From Rummeliibacillus pycnus (GTDB lineage Bacteria; Bacillota; Bacilli; Bacillales_A; Planococcaceae), in assembly GCF_002884495.1 (NCBI RefSeq), contig NZ_KZ614145.1, forward strand, positions 1,254,423 to 1,318,422: 64,000 bases of DNA, in the 5' to 3' direction. The notes beneath the pieces were generated by a model. That model made no database searches. It had not been told where the DNA came from and worked only from the letters and a program-made list of their open reading frames with translations. Position numbers and translations under genes: made by a program. Position 1 is the first letter of the stretch. The number at the start of each line of letters is the position of its first letter. This document shows positions 1 to 8,653 of this stretch, in pieces.

Positions 1-484
1 TTAGGATTTTGAGTTTCCATGCCTCATACTCCGTTTTCAGATTTGCGGAGTAAGTTGAATCGGCTTCGTATAAATCATTTAGGGTAATTTTCTCTTTCGC
101 ACCTGAAAATAAGAATCCTTCTTGAACGTTAATCGTATTGGTTGTACTGTAAGACGTTACATTAAAGTCCACCATCTTTTGTATATATCCATCAATGGAT
201 TTATAAAAAGGGCTATCTACTTTTTCATCTATAATTTTACCAATTCCTTTGGCATAATCATACAGTTTTTTATAGTCTTGGCGAATCGGTTTTGCTTCTG
301 GTTGATAAACTTGAGGGGTAAAAGAGATTGCATGATCAACATCTTTTTCAGAAATCTCTTTCTTTGAATCTTTAAATAACTCATCTGCATCCTCGTATTT
401 GTTGTCATACTTATGTGCTTCATTGACATGAGATAATGCATTTGCGACTTTTGACCATTTATCTTCTTCATAGAGAAGCTTCAC
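1..484 (-). CDS. EsaD/EssD-like type VII secretion effector, N-terminal part (truncated by window edge)
   Basis: An uninterrupted frame of 161 codons runs off the left edge. It starts at a GTG whose last two bases overlap the TGA of the esxD-like gene (GTGA, 4-bp overlap), which indicates translational coupling. The visible protein begins VKLLYEEDKW. It carries a run AISFTPQVYQ, then KKLYDYAKGIGKIIDEKVDSPFY, split here as KKLYDYAKG and DEKVDSPFY, then ITLNDLYEADSTY. By memory this matches the layout of the S. aureus EsaD (EssD) N-terminus (AISLT..., LYDYAS..., IIDTPF..., YSIDEILKSD). In that family the N-terminus directs secretion and a nuclease lies at the C-terminus, which is not visible here. 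The position after esxD matches S. aureus. The toxin type and any immunity gene lie outside the window. Confidence 0.6.
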   Translation of the reverse strand, partial: MKLLYEEDKWSKVANALSHVNEAHKYDNKYEDADELFKDSKKEISEKDVDHAISFTPQVYQPEAKPIRQDYKKLYDYAKGIGKIIDEKVDSPFYKSIDGYIQKMVDFNVTSYSTTNTINVQEGFLFSGAKEKITLNDLYEADSTYSANLKTEYEAWKLKIL

Positions 485-792
485 TCTTCCACCAGCCCCA
501 ATCCTTTAGCAATCTCAGTTGCTAATGCTTGATCTTCTTCAATCATACTGTTCATAATGTCGTTGATTACTGAAAAAGCACGGCTATATAGATTATTTAG
601 CTCTAACATTCGACTATTTGCATCTGCATAAGAACCCATAATTTTTTTTGCTTTTCCTTGTTCATAAAACGCTATATCATTGAGGGCTTCAATAGCCGGT
701 TTCATCTTTTCTTCAAGTTCTGTCATAATTTTTTGAATGTATTGGATAAATGAAACCATTTCATCTACGTTCATTTCTATTTTTTTACTCAT
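481..792 (-). CDS. esxD: EsxD-like small helical type VII secretion protein
   Basis: A 103-residue, mainly alpha-helical protein without cysteines or membrane segments, the size expected of S. aureus EsxD. It lacks a clear WXG motif. It sits between the esaE-like gene, which it overlaps by 4 bp (ATGA), and the EsaD-like gene. In S. aureus EsxD is a small ESX-type protein encoded beside the EsaD nuclease and secreted by the system. Assignment rests mostly on gene order, size and helical character, so an effector-specific partner (Lap-type) role is an alternative. Confidence 0.6.
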   Translation of the reverse strand: MSKKIEMNVDEMVSFIQYIQKIMTELEEKMKPAIEALNDIAFYEQGKAKKIMGSYADANSRMLELNNLYSRAFSVINDIMNSMIEEDQALATEIAKGLGLVEE

Positions 793-1457
793 CTTATGTC
801 AGCCTCCTTGTAAGGAAAGCGATAGAAATCATAGACTTTTTTCATAAGAAAATATTGACTTAGTTGATAGACCGTTTCTTTATTCACATCAATTCCCTGT
901 AACTTCCCATTATTTTCGAAGAACATCCACTGCTCTTTGGATGTTGTTTTTTCAATATAATCAATAGTAAAACACTCTAGTTGTACAGTTGGTGTATCTT
1001 TTTCAAAATAACTTTTTACATCATCAACACGAATTGTTTTCTTTAAATAAGTTGAATCATCTGGCAACGGTTCTCTTCTAAATAATGGGTATCCTTCCAT
1101 AATTCTTTTTAGAAAAGCAATATCTTCATGAACATATAGCTGGAATTTTCCATCTTCTCTCCATTTAATGGTGATAAAGTGATTGTTTTGACCAAAAGCT
1201 GTCATAAGATTATCAAGACGGATGTATCGATTACTAGATGCGTATTGTTCCAATAACCCAATAACTATAGCTCCTTCATTTGTTATTTTTTCATCAGAAG
1301 TTAATAGTTTTTTATCGACAAGACTTGTTTTTGCTTGTTCAAAGCCTTGGCGATTTTTTATAACGAGCAATTGAGTATCAGGAAGACCAAATAGCATTTT
1401 ACAATCAAAAGAAGAAGCCAGTAGTAACAATTCTTCTGCGGTATAAAGTGCCGTCAT
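789..1457 (-). CDS. esaE: EsaE-like effector chaperone (EspG-type, DUF5081 family)
   Basis: A 222-residue soluble protein. Residues around 41-63 read AKTSLVDKKLLTSDEKITNEG in outline (AK.SLVDK.LLTSDEKIT), close to the AKAALIEKELVTENDKLT stretch I recall from S. aureus EsaE. EsaE is a cytoplasmic chaperone that binds EsaD and delivers it to the EssC ATPase. The start codon overlaps the stop of the esxB-like gene by 4 bp and its own stop overlaps esxD, so the whole effector block is translationally coupled. The DUF number is from memory and less certain than the EsaE resemblance. Confidence 0.7.
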   Translation of the reverse strand: MTALYTAEELLLLASSFDCKMLFGLPDTQLLVIKNRQGFEQAKTSLVDKKLLTSDEKITNEGAIVIGLLEQYASSNRYIRLDNLMTAFGQNNHFITIKWREDGKFQLYVHEDIAFLKRIMEGYPLFRREPLPDDSTYLKKTIRVDDVKSYFEKDTPTVQLECFTIDYIEKTTSKEQWMFFENNGKLQGIDVNKETVYQLSQYFLMKKVYDFYRFPYKEADIR

Positions 1458-1759
1458 CCAATCCCCTCCACATCTTTGACAATAGCTTCATTTAATAGTT
1501 CATCCATGTGTTTTTTTAGATTTTCTAATGTCTCTACATTTTGATCTGCAGCGGTACAAATATCATCATGATATTGAATAATAATGTCTAAAAAAATTTG
1601 AAACTCATCTTTTGCTTTACCTGACCATTGCGAAACACTTAATGTACTCGAAAACCCTTCTGCACTTGCTTTTGAATCATACAACGAACGCTTAATAATG
1701 TTCGCTTGTTCGATCGCTTCTTTTAAACGACTTCCATTGATTTCAACATTTTGGGACAT
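1454..1759 (-). CDS. esxB: EsxB-like WXG100 protein
   Basis: 101 residues from an ATG preceded by GGAGGG. A longer in-frame extension to 1879 exists but would overlap the upstream gene by over 100 bp and lacks this ribosome site. The protein is two helices around a WSG turn (QWSGKAKDEF, about residue 44), the WXG100 hallmark. The C-terminus NEAIVKDVEGIG resembles the tail of S. aureus EsxB. WXG100 proteins are secreted as dimers by type VII systems and their C-terminal signals engage the EssC ATPase. It follows the esxC-like gene, as in S. aureus. Confidence 0.75.
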   Translation of the reverse strand: MSQNVEINGSRLKEAIEQANIIKRSLYDSKASAEGFSSTLSVSQWSGKAKDEFQIFLDIIIQYHDDICTAADQNVETLENLKKHMDELLNEAIVKDVEGIG

Positions 1760-1760
1760 A

Positions 1761-2141
1761 CTATCCCTCCTTTGCAGCCTTTGCTCGTTCTTTTCTACGT
1801 TCTTCTTCTGCCAAACGTTGATAATAGCCTGCACGTTCATTTGCAATAGAAATTGCATTTGAATAGGTAGTTTTTTCACCTTTTAAATCAGCCATAATAT
1901 CTTCCATTTTCGTATCAACAATTTCTTGTTTTGATTTATAAAGAGATGCAGGGAATCCTTCATTTTTTAAATTTGGATGTTCTTCTTTATAATTATTGGT
2001 TGCTTCTTCAATATCATCTATTATTTCGTCCAAATCATCTTGATCTTCTGATAAGTGTCTTGAAAGCTGACGATACTTTTTTGCTTTAATTTCATAACCA
2101 TTTAACCCCCAGTTAAAGACATTCAAATCTTCCCATGCCAT
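1761..2141 (-). CDS. esxC: EsxC (EsaC)-like type VII secretion protein
   Basis: 126 residues, charged and helical, starting MAWEDLNVFN. The pattern GYEIKAKKYRQL, later FPASLYKSKQEIV and finally AISIANERAGYYQ parallels GYLRKAEQYKRL, APNTLYIEKRNL and AKEIAGEKASEYF in S. aureus EsxC as I remember it. EsxC is a secreted protein of the Ess system encoded directly after essC. Here its start codon abuts the essC stop at 2142 with no gap, and the esxB-like gene follows at once. A YwqH-like (DUF5082) identity is a weaker alternative. Confidence 0.7.
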   Translation of the reverse strand: MAWEDLNVFNWGLNGYEIKAKKYRQLSRHLSEDQDDLDEIIDDIEEATNNYKEEHPNLKNEGFPASLYKSKQEIVDTKMEDIMADLKGEKTTYSNAISIANERAGYYQRLAEEERRKERAKAAKEG

Positions 2142-5100
2142 TTACAACACCCCAACTTTCGTTTCCGATAAAATTTTAATTTTTTCAGTATGATTTCCTC
2201 TAATCATATATGCTTCATATGCACTCAATTCTTTTTCTCGATATGGTCTTTGGACTTCTACTATAGATTGATCATTTAAACGAACCATTGAAATAGCAGT
2301 GTTTAATTTCTTCATGGCTGTTGAAGTCTCATCGTAACTTCTAGTCATTTGACTATTCATACCAAAAATCAGATGAATTCCATAATTTGCACCTTCTGAA
2401 ATTACTTTTGCCAACTGAGATTGTGAAGTCGATGACAATTGATTATTAATAGCTTCCATGTCCGTGAACAAAACAATAATTGGACTTAGCTGTTGTATAT
2501 ATTCCCTTAATGAAGAGATACCATCTTCTCGTTGTTCAACATACGTTTCTTGACGAGCTTGCTGTGCTTCCAATAATTGTTCGATTAGCGCTGTTGTATC
2601 ATCCGGTTTTTGGATATATTGATAGTTATCTCTTTTTAATGAGCTGAACTTCGCTGTTACCTGATCCACAATTAATAATTGTGGTGAAATTGTAGAATGT
2701 TCTATTGTATATAAAATCGCTTCATATGCTTGCTTAAATCTTCGTTCAGTATCAGCAATTACTAAAAGATGTTGTTGAGAATTGAAATCTAAAGATACCG
2801 CTTCTACATTTTCCAGATCAACTGCAAATGGCAATCTATTTTCAACATATGACTGTTTAACGGAAGGTAATGCAAGGAAGAATTCTTCTGTAACATGTTC
2901 TGGAACCATCGGAATTGCGGCAGGTATCTTTCCATTCCAATTACGACTTATATGTTCAATATGACTTCTTAGGTTTTCAGATACTTGAAGATCATCCTCA
3001 CCATTCGCAGGCATTGCCACTTGCATTAGTGTTACATCATCTAACTTGATAAGAGCACGTCCTGCTATTTCCTCTATTGCAACATCCGATTTCCCCATAA
3101 TACCTCTACTTTCTGTTTGATCAATCATATACAGAGCTATTTGAGTTTTTATATTTATTAATATGGGTGTTCGTATTGCTAGCTGTCGACTAGCTGTTAA
3201 AACTAGGAATATACCAAGTCCTACACCATCTCGTGCGATTTTCGTCATAAGTTCATCGAATTCATCTTTTAATGATGATTCACTTACTGCGTCCATTACA
3301 TCAATAAAAATCACAATATCTGGTAAGACTTCATGCGTTAAATCTTTATACATTGCTGAATTAGGAACTCCATATTCGCTCAATAACTTTTTCCTTTTTT
3401 TAATAATACCGGAAACTCGTTTTATCCATTTTTGCATTTTTTGTTCTTCATCTAATCGAATCATATCTGCTGCATGAGGAAGCTTTGATAATGGTAATAA
3501 CCCATTTGTACCAAAATCAAGTAAATAGAAATGAACTTCTTCTGGTGTATAGTGATCTGCTATTTCCATTGCTATAGTTTGTAACATAGTACTTTTTCCA
3601 AACCCAGGGCTAGCAAAAATTGCAACATGACCATCTTTCATGAAATCTAGAGTGAATGGTTTTTGCAGTTGTTCATGTGGTAAATCAAGCATTCCGATTT
3701 GAGCGACTAAATGAGTTGTTTCTAATAATTGATGTTCAAGATCAAAACGACTAATTCTTTCTTTCAAAGGTGGTAGCCATGGCCTTGGTAATGCTTTAAT
3801 CTGTTGAGATAACGCTGTTTCATGAATTTCTTCAATTACTGCTTCTAGCTCCGTCCATTGTTGTTTCGGTAAGTCTTTATGTGTTAATCCACTTAGGTCT
3901 TCAGTTAACACTTCAAATTGACCAAGATCATTTATACTGTAAATTGTAAAATCTTCAACGTCTTCGACCAATTGATTTCCTTTGTATGTAGCTCCACTCC
4001 AAGCACTTTGGAACAGTTCATAAACTTCGTTATTCCCTACTTGTAAATAGGCCCTACCCGGTTGAGTAATATCAGCAGCATCTTTAGTTTTCAATACTTC
4101 GTTTGAATCACTTTCGTTTTGCACTTTTAAGGCCAATTTAAATTTCGAGTTAGACCAGATTTGGTCATCGACTACCCCACTTGGTTTTTGAGTTGCAAGA
4201 ATTAAATGAATGCCAAGTGAACGACCAATCCGGGCAGTTGATACAAGTTCTTTCATAAATTCTGGTTGTTCAGCCTTTAACTCCGCAAATTCATCCGAAA
4301 TAATAAAGAGCTCTGGCATCGGTTCTTTCACTTTATGGTCTTCATATAGCTTTTGATATTGATGAATATGATTGATTTCATTTTTGCCAAATATATGCTG
4401 TCTTCTTCTAAGTTCTGCTTTTATCGAAGCTAATGCACGCATGGATTGTGCACCATCTAAGTTTGTAATGACACCAAGTAAATGCGGTAAATCTTTGAAT
4501 AGATTCGCCATTCCTCCACCTTTATAGTCAATTAAAAGAAAACCGATGTTGTATGGGTGGAAATTTGTGGCTAATGACAAAATATATGATTGAATAATTT
4601 CAGATTTACCAGAACCAGTTGTACCTGCTACAAGACCATGAGGACCATGTGCCTTTTCATGTAAGTTCAAAAATACGATATCATCCTTACCTCTAACCCC
4701 TAGTGGTACTGCTAGACTCTTATAGGGTTTGTGACTTTGCCATCTTGATGCTATTTGTAATTCTTGAACAGTTGTAATACCGTACATCTCCATAAATGTG
4801 ATGCTTTCAGGTATACGAGTTTCTAAATTTTGAAGATGCTCATATGCAGCTAATCTTCTTGCTAGTTCTTCGAGTAAATCATCCGAAACATCTTGACTAA
4901 GTTCAAAGGTTTGCCTTTTTAGTTCCTCATTTTGAATAAATAACTCACCTGTTGTAGAATCTTTGATTCGAATTACAGTTGAAATATGCTCTGGTAATGA
5001 TTCTAAAACATCTTGTACATAAATCACTGAAACACCTAATTCTCGGCAATCTTCTTGCAGTAATTCCATGATTGTATGATCCATGATTATTGTTTCATCT

Positions 5101-6611
5101 GTAATAACAATGACAAGTTGTGGGATAAAGGCACTTGCTTTTCTAGAGGAATTATTCTTTTCAACTTGTTGTTTACGATCTTTAAGTATTTGGTAAAGTG
5201 AGTTCATAACTTGATCTCTAGAGCGTTCATGATATACAAATGAGCGAACATTGATTGCTTGAAGACTTGCATGTGGAAGCCAACGCATCCAATCCCATTG
5301 TTTTTTTTCATGTTCCTTAAAAACCATGATCATTTGAACTTCATGGTAACTATGGAAAAATGCCAACTGTGCAATCATTTGTTTAAGCTGTTGAAGAACA
5401 AGTGGTCGTTTACCAATATACCCAACGGCTCCATTGACCAAATCTACTACAATTGGTACTTTTTCAATATGATTGTATTGATTTTCTAATTGAATGGCTT
5501 TTTCCATTAAAGGATCTTCTTCAAGCGTAAATTCCTCTTTATTTATCTTAATAGGATAACTAGCATCAACTTTTCCTTCACCTAAGCGATAAAACAAAAA
5601 ATCATTATGAAATGGTGTTTTTTCATACATCCTTGCGGACTGCTTTCGTAGTAACTCCACTAACTCAGGTACAGAAGGATAATGATACAGAAGAGCATTA
5701 TATTGGTCATTTTGAGCTTCATATAATTCCTTAGATTTTTCACGCAAATACGCGTTAAACTTTACATCCCGCTCTTTCATATCCTTTTTATACTTTTTGA
5801 CATTTCGAATATAAGATAGAATGGCATATACTACTGTTACAATTGTCATAGACAACATAACAACAATATAAATTCCAGTTGGTCTGAAAATCGAAACAAG
5901 TAACATGGCAGCCATCATAACAAGAGGTGGTACTATAATTCTGCCTAATTGCTCACTAGGTTTTGTTGGACGTGACGGTGGTGTAGCAATCACTTTATCA
6001 TCATCCGGTTGATGATATCTTACTCGTGGTGAGCGGTGATAGGTATTTTTATATTCAGGTAGTTTAGATGTAATAAGTGGTAACTGAATCTTGCAGCTAT
6101 TTTCTGCACAAGTAATGATTAAAATATCGTCGTAAATGGACATTAGTATATTATTGATAAAAAGTAAATCTCCATCTTGAAAACTACCTTCAATTTCCTT
6201 TTTATTGTTCACATAGAATGGACCACGAATTACAGAAAACTTGTACTCCTGTTTTTTTACTTTTTGAATAATAATTCTGCCTGGAAGCTTAGATAGAACT
6301 GAATCATCATCTTCGTTTCCAATCGTCCAAAGTGGAGAATCCATTAAGTCATAATACCTGTCCTCTGCTCTTATTAAGGTCAAGCTGATAGATGAGATGA
6401 CTTGTTTTTGATCAAATTCAAGCAAATCATTGTTAACGAATAATTCCTTTCCATTCCAATTGCATTGAATAGCCATTTGCAGAGAGGAAACGGTAATAGT
6501 CGCTTTTAAATCTGGACCAATCACTATTTGTTCTTGTTGCTGTTCTTTCAATTCATAACGATGAAAGGATTCGCCGTCTACTACTGTTAAAATATAGCGC
6601 ACTATATTCAC
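2142..6611 (-). CDS. essC: EssC, type VII secretion FtsK/SpoIIIE-type ATPase
   Basis: 1489 residues, close to S. aureus EssC (about 1480). Order: N-terminal tandem FHA-like region (about 1-190), two membrane helices (about 228-268), then three P-loop modules. D1 has Walker A GTTGSGKS (about residue 660) and Walker B LFIISDEFAE. D2 has ASPGFGKS (about 1002) and IVIFIDVMD. D3 (about 1260-1489) lacks a GKS Walker A and looks degenerate, which is normal for EssC. It is the membrane motor that recognises and exports WXG100 substrates. The variable C-terminal region in S. aureus defines which effector set follows. Here the following set is of the essC1 type. Confidence 0.96.
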   Translation of the reverse strand: MNIVRYILTVVDGESFHRYELKEQQQEQIVIGPDLKATITVSSLQMAIQCNWNGKELFVNNDLLEFDQKQVISSISLTLIRAEDRYYDLMDSPLWTIGNEDDDSVLSKLPGRIIIQKVKKQEYKFSVIRGPFYVNNKKEIEGSFQDGDLLFINNILMSIYDDILIITCAENSCKIQLPLITSKLPEYKNTYHRSPRVRYHQPDDDKVIATPPSRPTKPSEQLGRIIVPPLVMMAAMLLVSIFRPTGIYIVVMLSMTIVTVVYAILSYIRNVKKYKKDMKERDVKFNAYLREKSKELYEAQNDQYNALLYHYPSVPELVELLRKQSARMYEKTPFHNDFLFYRLGEGKVDASYPIKINKEEFTLEEDPLMEKAIQLENQYNHIEKVPIVVDLVNGAVGYIGKRPLVLQQLKQMIAQLAFFHSYHEVQMIMVFKEHEKKQWDWMRWLPHASLQAINVRSFVYHERSRDQVMNSLYQILKDRKQQVEKNNSSRKASAFIPQLVIVITDETIIMDHTIMELLQEDCRELGVSVIYVQDVLESLPEHISTVIRIKDSTTGELFIQNEELKRQTFELSQDVSDDLLEELARRLAAYEHLQNLETRIPESITFMEMYGITTVQELQIASRWQSHKPYKSLAVPLGVRGKDDIVFLNLHEKAHGPHGLVAGTTGSGKSEIIQSYILSLATNFHPYNIGFLLIDYKGGGMANLFKDLPHLLGVITNLDGAQSMRALASIKAELRRRQHIFGKNEINHIHQYQKLYEDHKVKEPMPELFIISDEFAELKAEQPEFMKELVSTARIGRSLGIHLILATQKPSGVVDDQIWSNSKFKLALKVQNESDSNEVLKTKDAADITQPGRAYLQVGNNEVYELFQSAWSGATYKGNQLVEDVEDFTIYSINDLGQFEVLTEDLSGLTHKDLPKQQWTELEAVIEEIHETALSQQIKALPRPWLPPLKERISRFDLEHQLLETTHLVAQIGMLDLPHEQLQKPFTLDFMKDGHVAIFASPGFGKSTMLQTIAMEIADHYTPEEVHFYLLDFGTNGLLPLSKLPHAADMIRLDEEQKMQKWIKRVSGIIKKRKKLLSEYGVPNSAMYKDLTHEVLPDIVIFIDVMDAVSESSLKDEFDELMTKIARDGVGLGIFLVLTASRQLAIRTPILINIKTQIALYMIDQTESRGIMGKSDVAIEEIAGRALIKLDDVTLMQVAMPANGEDDLQVSENLRSHIEHISRNWNGKIPAAIPMVPEHVTEEFFLALPSVKQSYVENRLPFAVDLENVEAVSLDFNSQQHLLVIADTERRFKQAYEAILYTIEHSTISPQLLIVDQVTAKFSSLKRDNYQYIQKPDDTTALIEQLLEAQQARQETYVEQREDGISSLREYIQQLSPIIVLFTDMEAINNQLSSTSQSQLAKVISEGANYGIHLIFGMNSQMTRSYDETSTAMKKLNTAISMVRLNDQSIVEVQRPYREKELSAYEAYMIRGNHTEKIKILSETKVGVL

Positions 6612-6614
6612 CTC

Positions 6615-7907
6615 CTACTCTTTGTTCTTTTTCTCTTCTATTTTCTTTGCCTCTTTTTGTTTCTTTTGATTTTCTAACTTTTGTTGTTCTGCTAGTTGTT
6701 CTTGCTTTTGTTTTTCTTCCATTACTTTTTGAGTTTCGGACTCAGCTTCCTTTTTCGCTGCTTCTTCTTTATCTTGGATTGCTTGCAATTCACTTTCGAT
6801 TTCATTTAATTTTCGATCCTTTTTATCTTGATCCATAGTTGTATTCTTCTTCAGTTGGTTTTGATAAAGGATTAAACTATATTTTGTTAAATCATTTACA
6901 TCCAAGCTATGTGCAAGTTTCAAACTTTCACTAAAATTATTTCGAGCAATATTAATCCAATAACTTAATAATCGATCATCAGAAATAGAGGCAATGGAAT
7001 TTATTGAATTTGTTTTTTGTTCTTCTGTTAAACCACTCGTTTTTACACTCGAAATAGCATACATTTTTTTTATACTTTTTGGGAGCTGATCAAGGTTTAG
7101 TTCTTTTAATTGCTCTTTCACATCTACATAATTTTCATTTATAAATGATGCATTTGCTTCGTTATATAACTCTTCTATTGGAATTTTTGAGCTAAATGCA
7201 TAAAGAACAAGTGATAACAGAATAATACTTAGGATTGACAAAGATAGAGTGGCAATTTTAAATCCTTTAAATTTGTTTTTAGAAACTTTTTGAAACTGTT
7301 TTAGCGTTTTCCTTTTTTCTTTTTCGTAATATTCAAATAGCAAAGATTGAAGGACTTCTATCTTTTCTGCTTGTTGTACAGCCTTTTCAAATGAAGTAGA
7401 TGTTGCTCGAGTAAGTGCTCCCTTCATCAAATCTTCAAATTGATACTCAGTTGAAAATGTTGCAATTGCAATACATTTATACGCTTTAAGGAATTCATCA
7501 GTTGAATGATCTAGAGGTGGTAAGATATTTTTGATTCCTCTATATATCATAAAAGGCATTAAATTGAGGTCATAAACTAAATTATTTGGATTCAATATAA
7601 CTGTTGTTCTTCCATTTAGGAGTTTTGAAAACCTGCCAATATTATAGAGTAAACGTAATTGATCAACTCTCTCTAATTTTTTGATATTGTCAAAAGATTG
7701 GAAGCCTTCTAATGTATATTCAAATTCAATCGTATCTCCAGCTACTCTTGCATCTAAAGGCAAAAAAATACTCGTATCCTGATTTAAAAGATGCAACTCA
7801 TGTTCGGCTTGAATAGATGTTTCTGCAAGTGGCAGAGTCAAGATATGCTGATTCTCTTCTTTTTTCAAGGACAGCTCCATTTCACCGAATTTTAGTTTAT
7901 TTTCCAT
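6615..7907 (-). CDS. essB: EssB (YukC), type VII secretion pseudokinase-fold membrane protein
   Basis: 430 residues: an N-terminal cytoplasmic domain (about 1-210) of the pseudokinase fold typical of EssB, one membrane helix (about 218-240, IATLSLSILSIILLSLVLYA), and an extracytoplasmic helical domain that ends in a Lys/Glu/Gln-rich coiled coil (about 370-430). It is a core membrane component that contacts EssC and EsaA. The gene lies 3 bp before essC and overlaps esaB by 11 bp. The highly charged tail is longer on Lys/Glu repeats than most of the protein and is low complexity. Confidence 0.93.
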   Translation of the reverse strand: MENKLKFGEMELSLKKEENQHILTLPLAETSIQAEHELHLLNQDTSIFLPLDARVAGDTIEFEYTLEGFQSFDNIKKLERVDQLRLLYNIGRFSKLLNGRTTVILNPNNLVYDLNLMPFMIYRGIKNILPPLDHSTDEFLKAYKCIAIATFSTEYQFEDLMKGALTRATSTSFEKAVQQAEKIEVLQSLLFEYYEKEKRKTLKQFQKVSKNKFKGFKIATLSLSILSIILLSLVLYAFSSKIPIEELYNEANASFINENYVDVKEQLKELNLDQLPKSIKKMYAISSVKTSGLTEEQKTNSINSIASISDDRLLSYWINIARNNFSESLKLAHSLDVNDLTKYSLILYQNQLKKNTTMDQDKKDRKLNEIESELQAIQDKEEAAKKEAESETQKVMEEKQKQEQLAEQQKLENQKKQKEAKKIEEKKNKE

Positions 7908-8181
7908 GCATAATACCCCTTTTAGTTAGCTCATTTTCAACGATGAGGAGTTCACCATTTGAAATCGAACAATCTAGTAATTGATCTTCTGGTTGAAGTG
8001 TTATTTGTTTTAAAGGTAACCTAATAACACTATTACTATTAATTTGTTCTTGCAGACTTGTAGAAAGAGCGAATAATAACTGTTTTACGGTCATTTTCGT
8101 CGAAATGACCAAATCGTAGGTATTTCCACCAGACTTTGAAAAGTCAATTGTGATTCGTTTATGTTTATCCATTTGATTCAC
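7897..8181 (-). CDS. esaB: EsaB (YukD), ubiquitin-like type VII secretion component
   Basis: 94 residues with a ubiquitin-like beta-grasp pattern (RITIDFSKSGGNTYDLVIS, IRLPLKQITLQPEDQLLDC). YukD/EsaB proteins are small cytoplasmic factors needed for Ess secretion. The gene overlaps essA upstream and essB downstream. The N-terminal extension MNQMDK carries a second Met (MDKHKR), so the true start may be three codons inside. Confidence 0.9.
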   Translation of the reverse strand: MNQMDKHKRITIDFSKSGGNTYDLVISTKMTVKQLLFALSTSLQEQINSNSVIRLPLKQITLQPEDQLLDCSISNGELLIVENELTKRGIMHGK

Positions 8182-8653
8182 CTACATTTAGTTTCCTTAG
8201 TGATAAGAAAAGTCCTATGCATAATAGAATGATGATGATTGTAATCATAGTGATGAAGAGCCAGCGATCAGCTAAACTCTCCGTTTTTGAATTTTCCTGT
8301 TGTATATTAGTCACCGATAATTTCTCTTGAAATAACTGAATTGTAGCGGTTGATATATTTGTATTTGGGTTACCCATGTAATCTTTTTGAAATAGTGAAT
8401 TTAATGTGTTTTTCTCCTGCATTTGTTCATTATGTTTTAAATAGTTTTCTACTTTAATACTGTCATCGGTAAAAAGATCATCTGTTCCTTCTACCAAATT
8501 ATCTGTAGAATCATTTTTAGTCTTGTCTTCATTGATCCGATTAATATCAATTTTTAATTGTCCATTGTCTTCATTTGCTTGTGCAGGTAAACTTGGAAAA
8601 ACGATTGCACAACAAATGATTAAAACCCCTATCCATTTATACTTCATTCGCAT
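8165..8653 (-). CDS. essA: EssA, type VII secretion membrane protein
   Basis: 162 residues: an N-terminal signal-like hydrophobic segment (about 5-26, ending PAQA), a charged Asn/Asp-rich middle, and one C-terminal membrane helix (about 131-151). This is the EssA (YueC) layout, a small core membrane protein of the Ess machine. Position between esaA and esaB, with short overlaps on both sides (8637-8653 and 8165-8181), supports the call better than sequence alone. Confidence 0.85.
   Translation of the reverse strand: MRMKYKWIGVLIICCAIVFPSLPAQANEDNGQLKIDINRINEDKTKNDSTDNLVEGTDDLFTDDSIKVENYLKHNEQMQEKNTLNSLFQKDYMGNPNTNISTATIQLFQEKLSVTNIQQENSKTESLADRWLFITMITIIIILLCIGLFLSLRKLNVGESNG

Noticed and set aside
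229-471. 80-aa minus-strand frame near the left edge
   Set aside because: It is a shadow of the EsaD-like gene, which runs in the adjacent frame with a coupled GTG start and continues off the edge.
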